DNA from: Kordia zhangzhouensis | Lineage (GTDB): Bacteria; Bacteroidota; Bacteroidia; Flavobacteriales; Flavobacteriaceae | Assembly: GCF_001005305.1 (NCBI RefSeq) | Contig: NZ_LBMH01000002.1 | Span: 1-64,000, forward strand | DNA: 64,000 bases | Reading direction: 5' to 3' | In this document: positions 8,339 through 16,805 of the stretch, piece after piece | Numbering within the stretch: position 1 is the stretch's first letter | Layout: every line of letters begins with the position of its first letter | The notes under the pieces: model-generated | Databases searched by the model: none | Seen by the model: only the letters and a program-made list of their open reading frames with translations | Told to the model about the DNA's origin: nothing | Translations under genes and position numbers: made by a program

Positions 8339-9289
8339 ATGAGTACAAAAGTCTTAATTATTGGAGCTTGCGGTCAAATAGGAACAGAGCTTACAACCGC
8401 TTTACGAAACACGTATGGAGTTGCTAACGTTGTCGCTTCAGATATTCGAAAAAGTGATAATGAAGTGTTTGCACACGGAGCTTTTGAACTCTTGGACGCA
8501 CGTGATAAAGAAGCGATTAAAGTGTGTGTTGAAAAACATGAAATAACGGATGTATATTTGATGGCAGCTTTGCTTTCTGCTACTGCAGAGAAAAATCCTG
8601 AATTTGCATGGGATCTCAATATGAACTCTTTATTGCATGTATTGAATTTAGCTAAAGAACGAGTCATACAAAAAGTTTTTTGGCCAAGTTCTATTGCTGT
8701 TTTTGGAAAAAATTCTCCTAAAGTAAACACACCTCAACATACCATCATGGAACCTTCAACCGTTTATGGAATTAGTAAGCTTGCTGGTGAACGTTGGTGT
8801 GAATATTATCATAAAAATTATGGAGTAGATGTTCGTAGCATTCGATATCCAGGAATCATAAGCTGGAAAGCCAATCCAGGCGGCGGTACTACTGATTATG
8901 CTGTAGAGATTTTCCATGAAGCAATTAAACATGGGCAATATACTTGCTTTTTAAAAGAAGATACTGCACTTCCAATGATGTTTATGGACGATGCAGTACG
9001 TGCTACAATTGATATTATGAATGCCCATTCGGAAACGATTAAAGTTCGATCGTCATATAATATTGCTGCTACAAGTTTTACTCCAAAAGAATTATCTGAA
9101 GCCATTCAACAATTACTTCCGGAATTTGTAGTGCGTTATGAACCTGATTTTAGACAACAAATTGCTGATACTTGGCCTGAAAGTATTGATGATTCAGCAG
9201 CTTCAAGTGATTGGAATTGGTCTGCTCAATTTGATATGAAAGCGATTGTTTTAGAAATGATTACCAACCTACAAAAAGTATTGGTGTAA
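8339..9289 (+). CDS. tdh: SDR-type L-threonine 3-dehydrogenase
   Basis: This 316-residue extended short-chain dehydrogenase has the NAD-binding GACGQIG motif near residue 8, the catalytic YGISK tyrosine/lysine pair in PSTVYGISKLAGERWCEYY, and SSIAVFG before it. The segments WPSSIAVFG and VDVRSIRYPGIISWK are typical of the epimerase-like threonine dehydrogenases known from Bacteroidota, which oxidise threonine to 2-amino-3-ketobutyrate with NAD. A generic NAD-dependent epimerase is the alternative. It is cytoplasmic and monocistronic, converging on the CHAT gene with a 3-bp gap. Confidence 0.85.
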   Translation: MSTKVLIIGACGQIGTELTTALRNTYGVANVVASDIRKSDNEVFAHGAFELLDARDKEAIKVCVEKHEITDVYLMAALLSATAEKNPEFAWDLNMNSLLHVLNLAKERVIQKVFWPSSIAVFGKNSPKVNTPQHTIMEPSTVYGISKLAGERWCEYYHKNYGVDVRSIRYPGIISWKANPGGGTTDYAVEIFHEAIKHGQYTCFLKEDTALPMMFMDDAVRATIDIMNAHSETIKVRSSYNIAATSFTPKELSEAIQQLLPEFVVRYEPDFRQQIADTWPESIDDSAASSDWNWSAQFDMKAIVLEMITNLQKVLV

Positions 9290-9292
9290 TAG

Positions 9293-12055
9293 TTACGTGG
9301 TTTTTCTTTTCTTTTTTAAATAAAACAACAGCGCTGCTCCGCTAAGGAATACACTTCCTAATAAATACAAAAGAAACTTAGTATTTCCTTTGTAAATAGG
9401 AGCTGTTTCACCTGTTATTGTTAATGCACTCCAATAATATGGAGAAGCCTCACTTGTGTACTCATGATTTTTTATATAAGCCCATTTTGCTTTTTGTAAT
9501 GCTGCCGATTTTGAATGTCCTTTTTCTAGATTTTTGTAAAACTCTTGAATAATTTCATTACTAGCTTTTTCATTGATATCCCAAAGAGATGATACTACAC
9601 TTTTTGCTCCAGCATTAAAAAAACCTCTTGCTAAACTCATCACTCCTTCTCCTTTTTTGAGCTCTCCATCGGAAGTTTTACAAGCACTTAACACCACTAA
9701 TTCTGACTGATCTTTGGTAAAATACAATTCGTCTAATGTCATTTTTTCGTCATAAAAAGCAACCCAAGGAATTGTGTTATCAATTCCGCCATGCGTAGAT
9801 AAATGAATGATTTTGTAGTGACCGTATGCTTTTGAAAATCGATCTTTAGTTGCTTGATCAAATTGAAAATAATCTGCATTAAAAATACGGGAGAGTTTTT
9901 GCAGTTCGTCTGTACTAGTTGCTAGTTTTTCATACTGATTTTCTTTAAATCTCGTAGGAGCTATCGCAATAAACTCTTTGTCAATTTTTACTACATTTTT
10001 TCTAGCTTGTGCTGCAGAAGAAAGCGAATAATTGTAATTGATTTCTGTGTCTTTTATTACATATTCTTTGTTCTTTGTAAGCAAGGCTTCAAATGGAATG
10101 TATTGCAATAAACCATCTGCTATAATTGTAATTCGTTTTTGTTGAAATTTATGTATTGTTTCAAACGGAATTAATTGTTGATACAAATTTTGAGCTAGTT
10201 GCTCATAGATTTCCTTGTCTTTTATATTGAGAAAGGGTTGGGAAACTGCATTTCTATATTGATTAATTAGTTGTGTTAATTTATTGATATCGTTCAACTC
10301 TTTTATAATACTATTTTTAGATGTAATTAACCCTACAAAACCCTTTTCTTTACCAATGATATACTGTAATATCATTTCCTCACTTTGTAGATTGCTTTGC
10401 GCTTCTTCTAGGGATATAATGTTGATGTTTTTTTTATAATTGTAGTATTTAGGATAATGAAACTCTAACGAATCGAGAAAACCGTTGTATTCTTTTTTAT
10501 AGTGAAAGAGTTTATTTTTTAAAACATCTATTTCATGAGCTTGATTTTGGTTATAGGATTGTATTTCTGAAGCTAACGTTTTTATGTTTTTAATTAGTTC
10601 TTGTTCTCTTTCTAAAACATATTCTGGCAATTTTGAGATTCGTTTGGCAGAAGCATCAGTCATATTTTCTAACAACAACATCGCTTTATTTTTTTCCATG
10701 AAAAAAAACGCTTTTGAAGGTTCTTTCAAAAGATAACAAACCTCTACAGCCTTTGGGTAAAATGTTGCACTCTTTTTGCGCCAAAAGAGTTTAGATAGAT
10801 CTTCTCGACTCTCAATGTAAATAATATCAATTAGTTTATCTGCAAGTATAAATGTTTGTAATGCATTTTGCAGATACTGATTGTTGTTTTTAGCTTCATA
10901 ATAAGCAATCCAACCGTTTGCTTTATCAATAAGATATCCTAAAACATCTAATTTGTTAGGTGACAATTCAATTGTTTCAAACGAAGGTAGTTTTTGAAAA
11001 TCAAGAGTTTCTGAATGTAGCGCTTGCGTGATTGCATTTTGGTAATGAATTATTGCCTTTTCATGATTGTTTTCTTTTTGATATATATCTGCAAGATTAT
11101 TGAAAACCATCGACGATAAGAAAGGAAGATTCTTAGTGATTTTTTGAGCTTTTAGTAATTGTTTTTTAGCTTCTTCTAGTTCTCCATTATTTTTGTAAAC
11201 ACTCCCTAAGTTAATTACATTTTTTGCAATGTTTGTTGAATCGTCATACATTGTATTTACTCGCAAAGCTTCAGTGTAAAAGTCAATGGCCTTGTCTTTA
11301 TGTCGAATCAAATCATAAAAAACACCTTTATTCAAATTGATTGCAGCTTTATCAGAATCATTCGCTTCATATTTTTCTTGTATGGCATCTAACTCTTTAA
11401 TTACTGTTTGAATTTTAGTAATATGTTCTTGATCTGTAGCATCTACAAACATCTCAATAAGCGTTTTTAGCTTGTTGATGTATGTTTTTAACAGGTCTTT
11501 ATCTTCTTCATTCTTTTTTAGTAGGTAGATGGATTTGTCGTAATTTGCAATTGCATTTTCAAAATCTCCAAGATCAGTATATATGTCGCCACGCAACCGA
11601 TAAAGCTTGCCCAATCTTTGGTCTTCTTTTTTATAGAGTTGTAAGTAGCGATTACTATTTTTTAATGCTTTGTAGTATTGTTGATCAGTTACTAAAAAAA
11701 GTGTTTTATTGTAATGTATTTTTACAAATACTTCATCATCATAAGTTCCTAAATTGTTTGCAATTGCTATTGCCTTATCAGCATAAAAAATAGAGCGCTT
11801 TAAATTAGATTTCCAGTCTTTTGCTGAGAATTTGTAATAAAGTTGAGCTAACTTCAGCGAATCTACAGAAGCATTGGGTACTTTTAGTAAACTATCTACT
11901 AATTGTTCTTTTTCTTCAAAGCTTACTTCATTCTTCTGAATATATTCTTCATAGTATAAAGTGACTTCTTGAGTTTGTGCATGAATATTATTCATACATA
12001 TCAAGAAAAAACAGATTGCATACAATATATTGGTTTGTAGGCGAGTAATAGTCAT
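9293..12055 (-). CDS. CHAT-domain caspase-like protein with TPR repeats and signal peptide
   Basis: The 920-residue protein has a signal peptide (ending near IHAQ). A long array of tetratricopeptide repeats spans about residues 60-380 (for example GDFENAIANYDKSIYLLKK and IARHKDKA-like helices). A CHAT protease domain occupies about 640-880, and a C-terminal membrane helix (LLYLLGSVFLSGAALLFYL) is followed by a basic tail. The catalytic dyad is visible as His755 in HLSTHGG and Cys792 in VLSACKTSDGE. CHAT proteases are relatives of caspases and separase. This one would be exported and anchored at its C-terminus. It is separated from the subtilase gene by a terminator. Confidence 0.9.
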   Translation of the reverse strand: MTITRLQTNILYAICFFLICMNNIHAQTQEVTLYYEEYIQKNEVSFEEKEQLVDSLLKVPNASVDSLKLAQLYYKFSAKDWKSNLKRSIFYADKAIAIANNLGTYDDEVFVKIHYNKTLFLVTDQQYYKALKNSNRYLQLYKKEDQRLGKLYRLRGDIYTDLGDFENAIANYDKSIYLLKKNEEDKDLLKTYINKLKTLIEMFVDATDQEHITKIQTVIKELDAIQEKYEANDSDKAAINLNKGVFYDLIRHKDKAIDFYTEALRVNTMYDDSTNIAKNVINLGSVYKNNGELEEAKKQLLKAQKITKNLPFLSSMVFNNLADIYQKENNHEKAIIHYQNAITQALHSETLDFQKLPSFETIELSPNKLDVLGYLIDKANGWIAYYEAKNNNQYLQNALQTFILADKLIDIIYIESREDLSKLFWRKKSATFYPKAVEVCYLLKEPSKAFFFMEKNKAMLLLENMTDASAKRISKLPEYVLEREQELIKNIKTLASEIQSYNQNQAHEIDVLKNKLFHYKKEYNGFLDSLEFHYPKYYNYKKNINIISLEEAQSNLQSEEMILQYIIGKEKGFVGLITSKNSIIKELNDINKLTQLINQYRNAVSQPFLNIKDKEIYEQLAQNLYQQLIPFETIHKFQQKRITIIADGLLQYIPFEALLTKNKEYVIKDTEINYNYSLSSAAQARKNVVKIDKEFIAIAPTRFKENQYEKLATSTDELQKLSRIFNADYFQFDQATKDRFSKAYGHYKIIHLSTHGGIDNTIPWVAFYDEKMTLDELYFTKDQSELVVLSACKTSDGELKKGEGVMSLARGFFNAGAKSVVSSLWDINEKASNEIIQEFYKNLEKGHSKSAALQKAKWAYIKNHEYTSEASPYYWSALTITGETAPIYKGNTKFLLYLLGSVFLSGAALLFYLKKKRKTT

Positions 12056-12178
12056 AAATACAGAATACAGTTTTTAGGCAATAATTATAAATCTATAAAA
12101 TAATTAGCAACTTTCGCATGTTATTCATCTATAAAACCTTAGTATGATTTACAAAAAATGACAACTATATATAGAAAT

Positions 12179-12209
12179 AAAAGAGGAGTTGGCGAAACTC
12201 CTCTTTGTT
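12179..12209 (-). terminator. Terminator of the subtilase gene
   Basis: The stem AAGAGGAGTT / AACTCCTCTT (12181-12190 with 12196-12205) has a five-base loop. Read leftward it is followed by a T-rich tract. It lies 50 bp after the S8 stop, so the CHAT gene probably has its own promoter. Confidence 0.8.
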
Positions 12210-12254
12210 AATAGTCTAAATGCAAGATTACCTAAACCTAATTTAAACTATAAA

Positions 12255-13583
12255 TCAATGCGGAATATGTTTTGCGTATTGAATTTCATATAAATTACTA
12301 TTGTATATACTACTTTCAATAACCATGTTTTTTAGAAAAACACCCGACATACCATTTTGTGACAGTGTACCGCTATATCCTGACGCAAAAGCGGCTGCAT
12401 AAGACGTTCCGCTTACATATACAACTTCATTGTTGTATGTAAATGGAATATATTCTCCTGTGGCAGCAATATCAACTGATAGCACTCCTCGGTTAGAAAA
12501 AATCGCCAGTGCTGAATTGCTACTCCCCGAATTTCCTCCATAAGGATTTAAAAATAAATCGGCAGGTTGATTTATATTGCTTCCTCCTGGCTGCGAACCA
12601 TTACTTGAAAGTGAAGCAATTGCTAAAAGGTTGTCAGATTCATATGAAGATGGATAATGTGGAAAATTATCATTATTAATACTATCATTTCCAGCAGAAG
12701 TAATAACTAATACATGCGGAGCATCATTGATGAATTTTTCCATGAGTTCGCGTTCGTAGGTATACCATCCAAAACTCATATTAATAATGTCGACATCTGC
12801 CTTGTTTGCAGCATATTGAAATCCACACAGCGCATCAAAATAACGAATATTCCCCGTTTGATCGGCTACTTTTACTGGCAGAATTTGATAATTAACATTT
12901 GCATTGTCCAATGTAGATGTAATAAAGGAAGAAACCATCGTTCCATGTCTGCCATAATGATTATCATACGGGTTATTATTCTCATCTACAAAATTCCACC
13001 CAAACAGTTCTTGATAGCCATTATCTGTACATGCATCATTGCTACTATTGTATAAAAATGATTGGGTAAAACCCTCATAATCATACATTATTCCTGTATC
13101 AAGTACAGCAACAGTAACTCCTTGATTACTTGCCACTCTTTTGAGTAATGCATCGTCTGTACTTCCAAAGCCTCCATAGTCAACAAAAAATTCTTCTTGT
13201 ATACGAATATTAGGGTTATATTCGGCTCCTTCAATTTCTTCATCGGCTCTAGCGGTTGCTTTTTTATCTTCCAATCCGCCGCCGCTTGCTTCACTTTTAC
13301 TAAAAATCCAAAGTTCCAAATGAGGATCGGCACATTCACATTTTTTATACGATTCAATATTATATTCGGCTCTTTTCAAAACCTTTTCAGCTTCAGTTGT
13401 TCCGTCAGGATACAAAATGACAAGTTCATTTCCTTCTGTATTTTCTGCGGTATTGCTTCCTCCTTTTATGGTAAGTTGAGTTTCTTTTGCAAATTCAGTT
13501 TTTTCTTGATTTAGTGTTTCTTCATGACATGCAACAAGCGTTGTCAATACTAAAACATAACAGAATACTACTACTTTTTTCAT
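12255..13583 (-). CDS. Subtilisin-like S8 peptidase lipoprotein
   Basis: The 442-residue protein has a lipoprotein signal (VLTTLVACHEE). A prodomain-like region spans about residues 50-95, and an S8 catalytic domain runs to the C-terminus. The triad is complete: Asp162 in VAVLDTGIMYD, His213 in GRHGTMVSS and Ser394 in VSGTSYAAAFA; the oxyanion region ITSAGNDS is also present. It is predicted to be a lipid-anchored serine protease in the periplasm or on the surface. No type IX sorting domain is seen. Its position next to a CHAT protease and a divergent sigma/anti-sigma pair suggests a regulated proteolytic module (inference). Confidence 0.9.
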   Translation of the reverse strand: MKKVVVFCYVLVLTTLVACHEETLNQEKTEFAKETQLTIKGGSNTAENTEGNELVILYPDGTTEAEKVLKRAEYNIESYKKCECADPHLELWIFSKSEASGGGLEDKKATARADEEIEGAEYNPNIRIQEEFFVDYGGFGSTDDALLKRVASNQGVTVAVLDTGIMYDYEGFTQSFLYNSSNDACTDNGYQELFGWNFVDENNNPYDNHYGRHGTMVSSFITSTLDNANVNYQILPVKVADQTGNIRYFDALCGFQYAANKADVDIINMSFGWYTYERELMEKFINDAPHVLVITSAGNDSINNDNFPHYPSSYESDNLLAIASLSSNGSQPGGSNINQPADLFLNPYGGNSGSSNSALAIFSNRGVLSVDIAATGEYIPFTYNNEVVYVSGTSYAAAFASGYSGTLSQNGMSGVFLKNMVIESSIYNSNLYEIQYAKHIPH

Positions 13584-14082
13584 GTTTTTAAGTTTAAATT
13601 AATACTAAGGATATTTGTGATTACGGTTTAGGTATATAAAATTTTTAGCCGTTTATAGCCGACTAAAATTTTCTTGCATTATTATATTATTCTACAACTA
13701 ATTATACTGAATCATCGTTTCAATATATGGTAATTGATTGGTTTTCAATGTGATTATTTTTAAAAGTTTTAATGAAGATTTTATCAAAACTATATTCTGT
13801 AAGGGGAACATGTATGTTGCTTGCATTATAAATTTTAATCTTCGGTTGCTTCCAGAAAAATTGTCTTGTAAAAGACCTTAGTAATAACAAACAAAACGCA
13901 CTGAGATTATTTTTTTTCATACTAACATGGTATTGGCCGTTGGTTGATTCCTTTTCTTTTTGAAAAAACTTTTCAAATTTCGCCTGGAAATAAATCAATT
14001 CATGAGATAGTTAGAAATGATAAGTTTTGTTACCCGATTTATTTCATTAAATTTAGAACAGTATTTAGTGAACCCTATTTTT
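13584..14082. other. Divergent regulatory region between subtilase and ECF sigma genes
   Basis: About 500 bp without a convincing gene. It holds two direct TAGCCG copies (13646-13651 and 13656-13661) inside a loose inverted repeat TTTTTAG...CTAAAA, 60-90 bp before the subtilase start. A minus-strand open frame of 92 codons (13720-13998) is present; its composition is unlike its neighbours and it has no recognised domain, so it is not called as a gene. The region should carry the promoters of both divergent units. Confidence 0.45.
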
Positions 14083-14640
14083 ATGTCAAATGATTCCTAT
14101 TTTACTGAAGGTCTCCTCACTGGAGATAAAAATGTTTTGCAAGAAATTTACGATCGGTTTTTCTTAAAGGTCAAAAAATTTGTACTACAAAATAAAGGCG
14201 ACTCTACTGATGCAGAAGATATATTCCATAATGCTTTGATTCAACTATATGTTCGACTCAAAAAAAGAGAGCTCATTATAAAATCTTCATTCGAAGCATA
14301 TTTGTTTACAACCTGTAAAAACTTATGGCGACGCGAATTGAACAAAAAACGGGTAACAAAACCAGAGGTTATTGAACTAGAGGACAAACACACAGAAAAT
14401 GCAATGGCATTACTAGAGCAAGAGCAATGGGAATTATATATAGAGAAGTTTCAATTACTTTCTGAAAATTGTCGAAAAATTTTAACTCTCTTGTTTAATG
14501 GAACTTCGTATGAAGAAATTGTTGACACATTTTCGTATGCTTCTAAAGTAGTAGCAAGGCAACGTGTTTTTAAATGTAAAGCCAAATTAACTAAGTTGAT
14601 ACAGGAAGACATAAAATTTTCCAGAATAAAGAAATTATGA
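14083..14640 (+). CDS. ECF-type RNA polymerase sigma factor
   Basis: From the ATG at 14083 the protein has 185 residues and begins MSNDSYFTEGLLTGDKNVLQ, the normal start of ECF factors; an in-frame ATG at 14017 would add 22 residues. Region 2 is seen in LQEIYDRFFLKVKKFV and DAEDIFHNALIQLYV, and region 4 in LSENCRKILTLLFNGTSYEE. It redirects RNA polymerase to a small regulon. The stop overlaps the next gene (TTATGAG), a membrane protein with anti-sigma features, so the pair is coupled. The divergent subtilase and CHAT genes are plausible targets (inference). Confidence 0.85.
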   Translation: MSNDSYFTEGLLTGDKNVLQEIYDRFFLKVKKFVLQNKGDSTDAEDIFHNALIQLYVRLKKRELIIKSSFEAYLFTTCKNLWRRELNKKRVTKPEVIELEDKHTENAMALLEQEQWELYIEKFQLLSENCRKILTLLFNGTSYEEIVDTFSYASKVVARQRVFKCKAKLTKLIQEDIKFSRIKKL

Positions 14641-15446
14641 GTTTTGACGATAGTACATACCATGAAATGAGTCGTTTCTTAAACAATGAAATGAGTCCGA
14701 CGGAAAAAGAAGCATTTGAAAAAATGCTTAAAGAAAATCCTGAACTAGCAGATTTTGTCAATACTTTTCAGTCAATAGATCATGTGTATAACGAAAAACA
14801 ATGGACCGTAAAAAGTAGTGCTTCTATTGAAGAAATAAAAGCTCTAGCTCGTGAATTTAAAGCAGAAGACGTTGTTAATTTATCAGGCAAGATTCGTTCA
14901 ATTCAAAAAAGAGAAACAGAAACGAAGATTCCAAAAAAGAGAACTTATTTTCAATACATTGCCAGTGCTGTTGCAGTAGCTGCCGTGTGTACTTTGTTAT
15001 ATTTTTCTTTCCTTCCTTCACTTACTGCTGAACAAGCATTTGAACGTTATCATGATTGGAGTTCATTACCTTCTTTTCAAACCAAAAGTGATTCCGAAAA
15101 CAAATTAGCGAAAGCCGAAACATTATTTCGTCAAAAGAAATATAAAGAAGCTTTAGAAATTTTTAAAGATTATGAACAAAATAACACAACATACGACCCT
15201 AAAATTCAGTTATATATTGGCGTTTCTTACTTAGAGCTTGACAATAGCCATGAAGCCATTCAAACTTTCGATACCTTACTACAAAGTGACGCAATCGATC
15301 ATCACAAAGCATACTGGTATTTAGCATTGACCTATTTAAAACAAAATGACACTAAAAATGCTAAAAAAACATTAACGATGCTTATAGAAAACACAAGCAA
15401 CTTTAATTACTCAAAAGCAAAAGAACTGCTCAAAAAATTAAAATAA
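14637..15446 (+). CDS. Membrane TPR protein, putative anti-sigma factor
   Basis: The 269-residue protein has a short cytoplasmic N-terminal domain (MSRFLNNEMSPTEKEAFEKM, LKENPELADFV) like the helical sigma-binding domain of Bacteroidota anti-sigma factors. One membrane helix follows (YIASAVAVAAVCTLLYFSF, residues about 104-122). The periplasmic C-terminal part has tetratricopeptide repeats (LAKAETLFRQKKYKEALEIF; IQLYIGVSYLELDNSHEAIQ; KAYWYLALTYLKQNDTKNAK). It overlaps the sigma gene by 4 bp. The likely role is to hold the ECF factor at the membrane until a periplasmic signal reaches the TPR part. The FecR-type domain is absent. Confidence 0.7.
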   Translation: MSFDDSTYHEMSRFLNNEMSPTEKEAFEKMLKENPELADFVNTFQSIDHVYNEKQWTVKSSASIEEIKALAREFKAEDVVNLSGKIRSIQKRETETKIPKKRTYFQYIASAVAVAAVCTLLYFSFLPSLTAEQAFERYHDWSSLPSFQTKSDSENKLAKAETLFRQKKYKEALEIFKDYEQNNTTYDPKIQLYIGVSYLELDNSHEAIQTFDTLLQSDAIDHHKAYWYLALTYLKQNDTKNAKKTLTMLIENTSNFNYSKAKELLKKLK

Positions 15447-15582
15447 CCTAGAATTCTTACTCTTTTTTATAAATTTCGATAACTAATCGGCTTTTTTATT
15501 ACATATACTCCAATTTGTACTTGTGATAGTATAAAAAAAACCTTTAATTTGAGGTAAACCAAAACTTGAATTATTTAAAATT

Positions 15583-16800
15583 ATGAATAAGGAGCTATTA
15601 GAAAAAAAGTTGCAAGAAATTGACCAAATCATTAAATCCAAATACAAAGAAGAAACTCAAATAGGTGTACTAGCAGGACTTTCCGGTATTTCTTTATTTG
15701 AGTTTTATTATTCAAAGTACCTAGATATTGACGATCATGCTGATATTGGTGTAGAAATGCTAACGGATTGCATTGATAAAATCAATGAAGGATATAGCTA
15801 TCCAACATTTTGTACAGGAATTGCAGGTGCAGGTTGGGTTTTAGACCACCTAGAGCAGGAAGAATTTATGGATGCTGATAATGACGATTTGCTTCCTGAA
15901 CTAGATCAATACATCCATACTTTTATGGTAACCGACATGAAAAACGGCAACTATGACTTTTTACATGGTGCTATCGGATATGCTTTTTATTTCCTAAATC
16001 GTTACAGAAATACCAAATCAGAAGAACTTAAAGAAAAATACAAAACAATTCTTTTTGAGTTTTTAGATTTATTGAAAGACATGTCTGAAGATGATGGAAA
16101 TGGCAAAATAAAGTGGGAATCAGAATTGAGCATTGAAACTAAAGAAAGAGGGTATAATTTGAGTCTTTCGCACGGTATGTCTAGTATTGTTGGAATCTTG
16201 ACCAAACTTCATGTATTTGACGATTTCAAAGAAGCGTCTGAACCAATGTTGAAAGGAGCTATAAACTATATACTAAGCTTTAAAAGCGAAGAAGAAAATC
16301 CGTTTTCTATTTTTCCTAGTTGGGTTACTGATAATAAGGAAGATGAAAATGGACAAAGTCGTTTGGCTTGGTGTTACGGCGATCTGGGAGTTGCCATACG
16401 TTTTTGGTTTGCTTCCAAAACACTCAATGATAAAGAACTTGCAAATACAGCATTAGAAGTATTAAAACATTCTGCCAAAAGAACCAAAGTAGAAGACAGT
16501 TTGGTGCGAGACGCAGGTGTTTGCCACGGCTCATACGGAAATGCACAAATGTTTTTCAGAATGTACAAAGAAACTGGTGAAGAGGAATTTAAAGAGGCGT
16601 TCGAATTTTGGATGCAAGACGGAATTAATAGAGCGACCCATGAAGATGGTTTCGCTGGCTATAAACAATGGAAAGGAGTCGACAAAAGCTGGGAACCTGA
16701 AGTTTCACTTCTAGAAGGTATAGCAGGGATTGGATTGACTATTCTTGATTATTTGGCAGAATACAATACGAATTGGGACGAATGTTTAATGATAAGCTAA
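15583..16800 (+). CDS. lanC: LanC-like lanthionine cyclase
   Basis: The 405-residue protein has the LanC alpha-toroid signatures: SLSHGMSSIVGIL near residue 195, the zinc-binding cysteine in WCYGDLG (Cys264), and the Cys-His pair in VCHGSYGNAQMF (Cys314, His315). These ligands hold the zinc that activates cysteine thiols for addition to dehydroalanine or dehydrobutyrine. The repeat-like GIAGAGWVL, GAIGYA and EGIAGIGLTILDYL segments are also typical. It is cytoplasmic and first in a three-gene operon, ending 5 bp before lanB. It should close rings on the precursors at 21967 and 22389. Confidence 0.9.
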   Translation: MNKELLEKKLQEIDQIIKSKYKEETQIGVLAGLSGISLFEFYYSKYLDIDDHADIGVEMLTDCIDKINEGYSYPTFCTGIAGAGWVLDHLEQEEFMDADNDDLLPELDQYIHTFMVTDMKNGNYDFLHGAIGYAFYFLNRYRNTKSEELKEKYKTILFEFLDLLKDMSEDDGNGKIKWESELSIETKERGYNLSLSHGMSSIVGILTKLHVFDDFKEASEPMLKGAINYILSFKSEEENPFSIFPSWVTDNKEDENGQSRLAWCYGDLGVAIRFWFASKTLNDKELANTALEVLKHSAKRTKVEDSLVRDAGVCHGSYGNAQMFFRMYKETGEEEFKEAFEFWMQDGINRATHEDGFAGYKQWKGVDKSWEPEVSLLEGIAGIGLTILDYLAEYNTNWDECLMIS

Positions 16801-16805
16801 GACAA

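Noticed and set aside
9293-13583. Gasdermin-type cell-death operon
   Set aside because: CHAT and S8 proteases are present but no gasdermin-like small protein is encoded nearby, and both proteases carry export signals.
13720-13998. 92-codon minus-strand open frame between subtilase and sigma genes
   Set aside because: No recognised domain, odd composition and position in the divergent control region. An internal start giving MKKNNLSAFCLLLL is possible, but support is too thin.
15476-15497. Possible terminator CGAT-AACTA-ATCG with T run after the anti-sigma gene
   Set aside because: The stem is only four base pairs.
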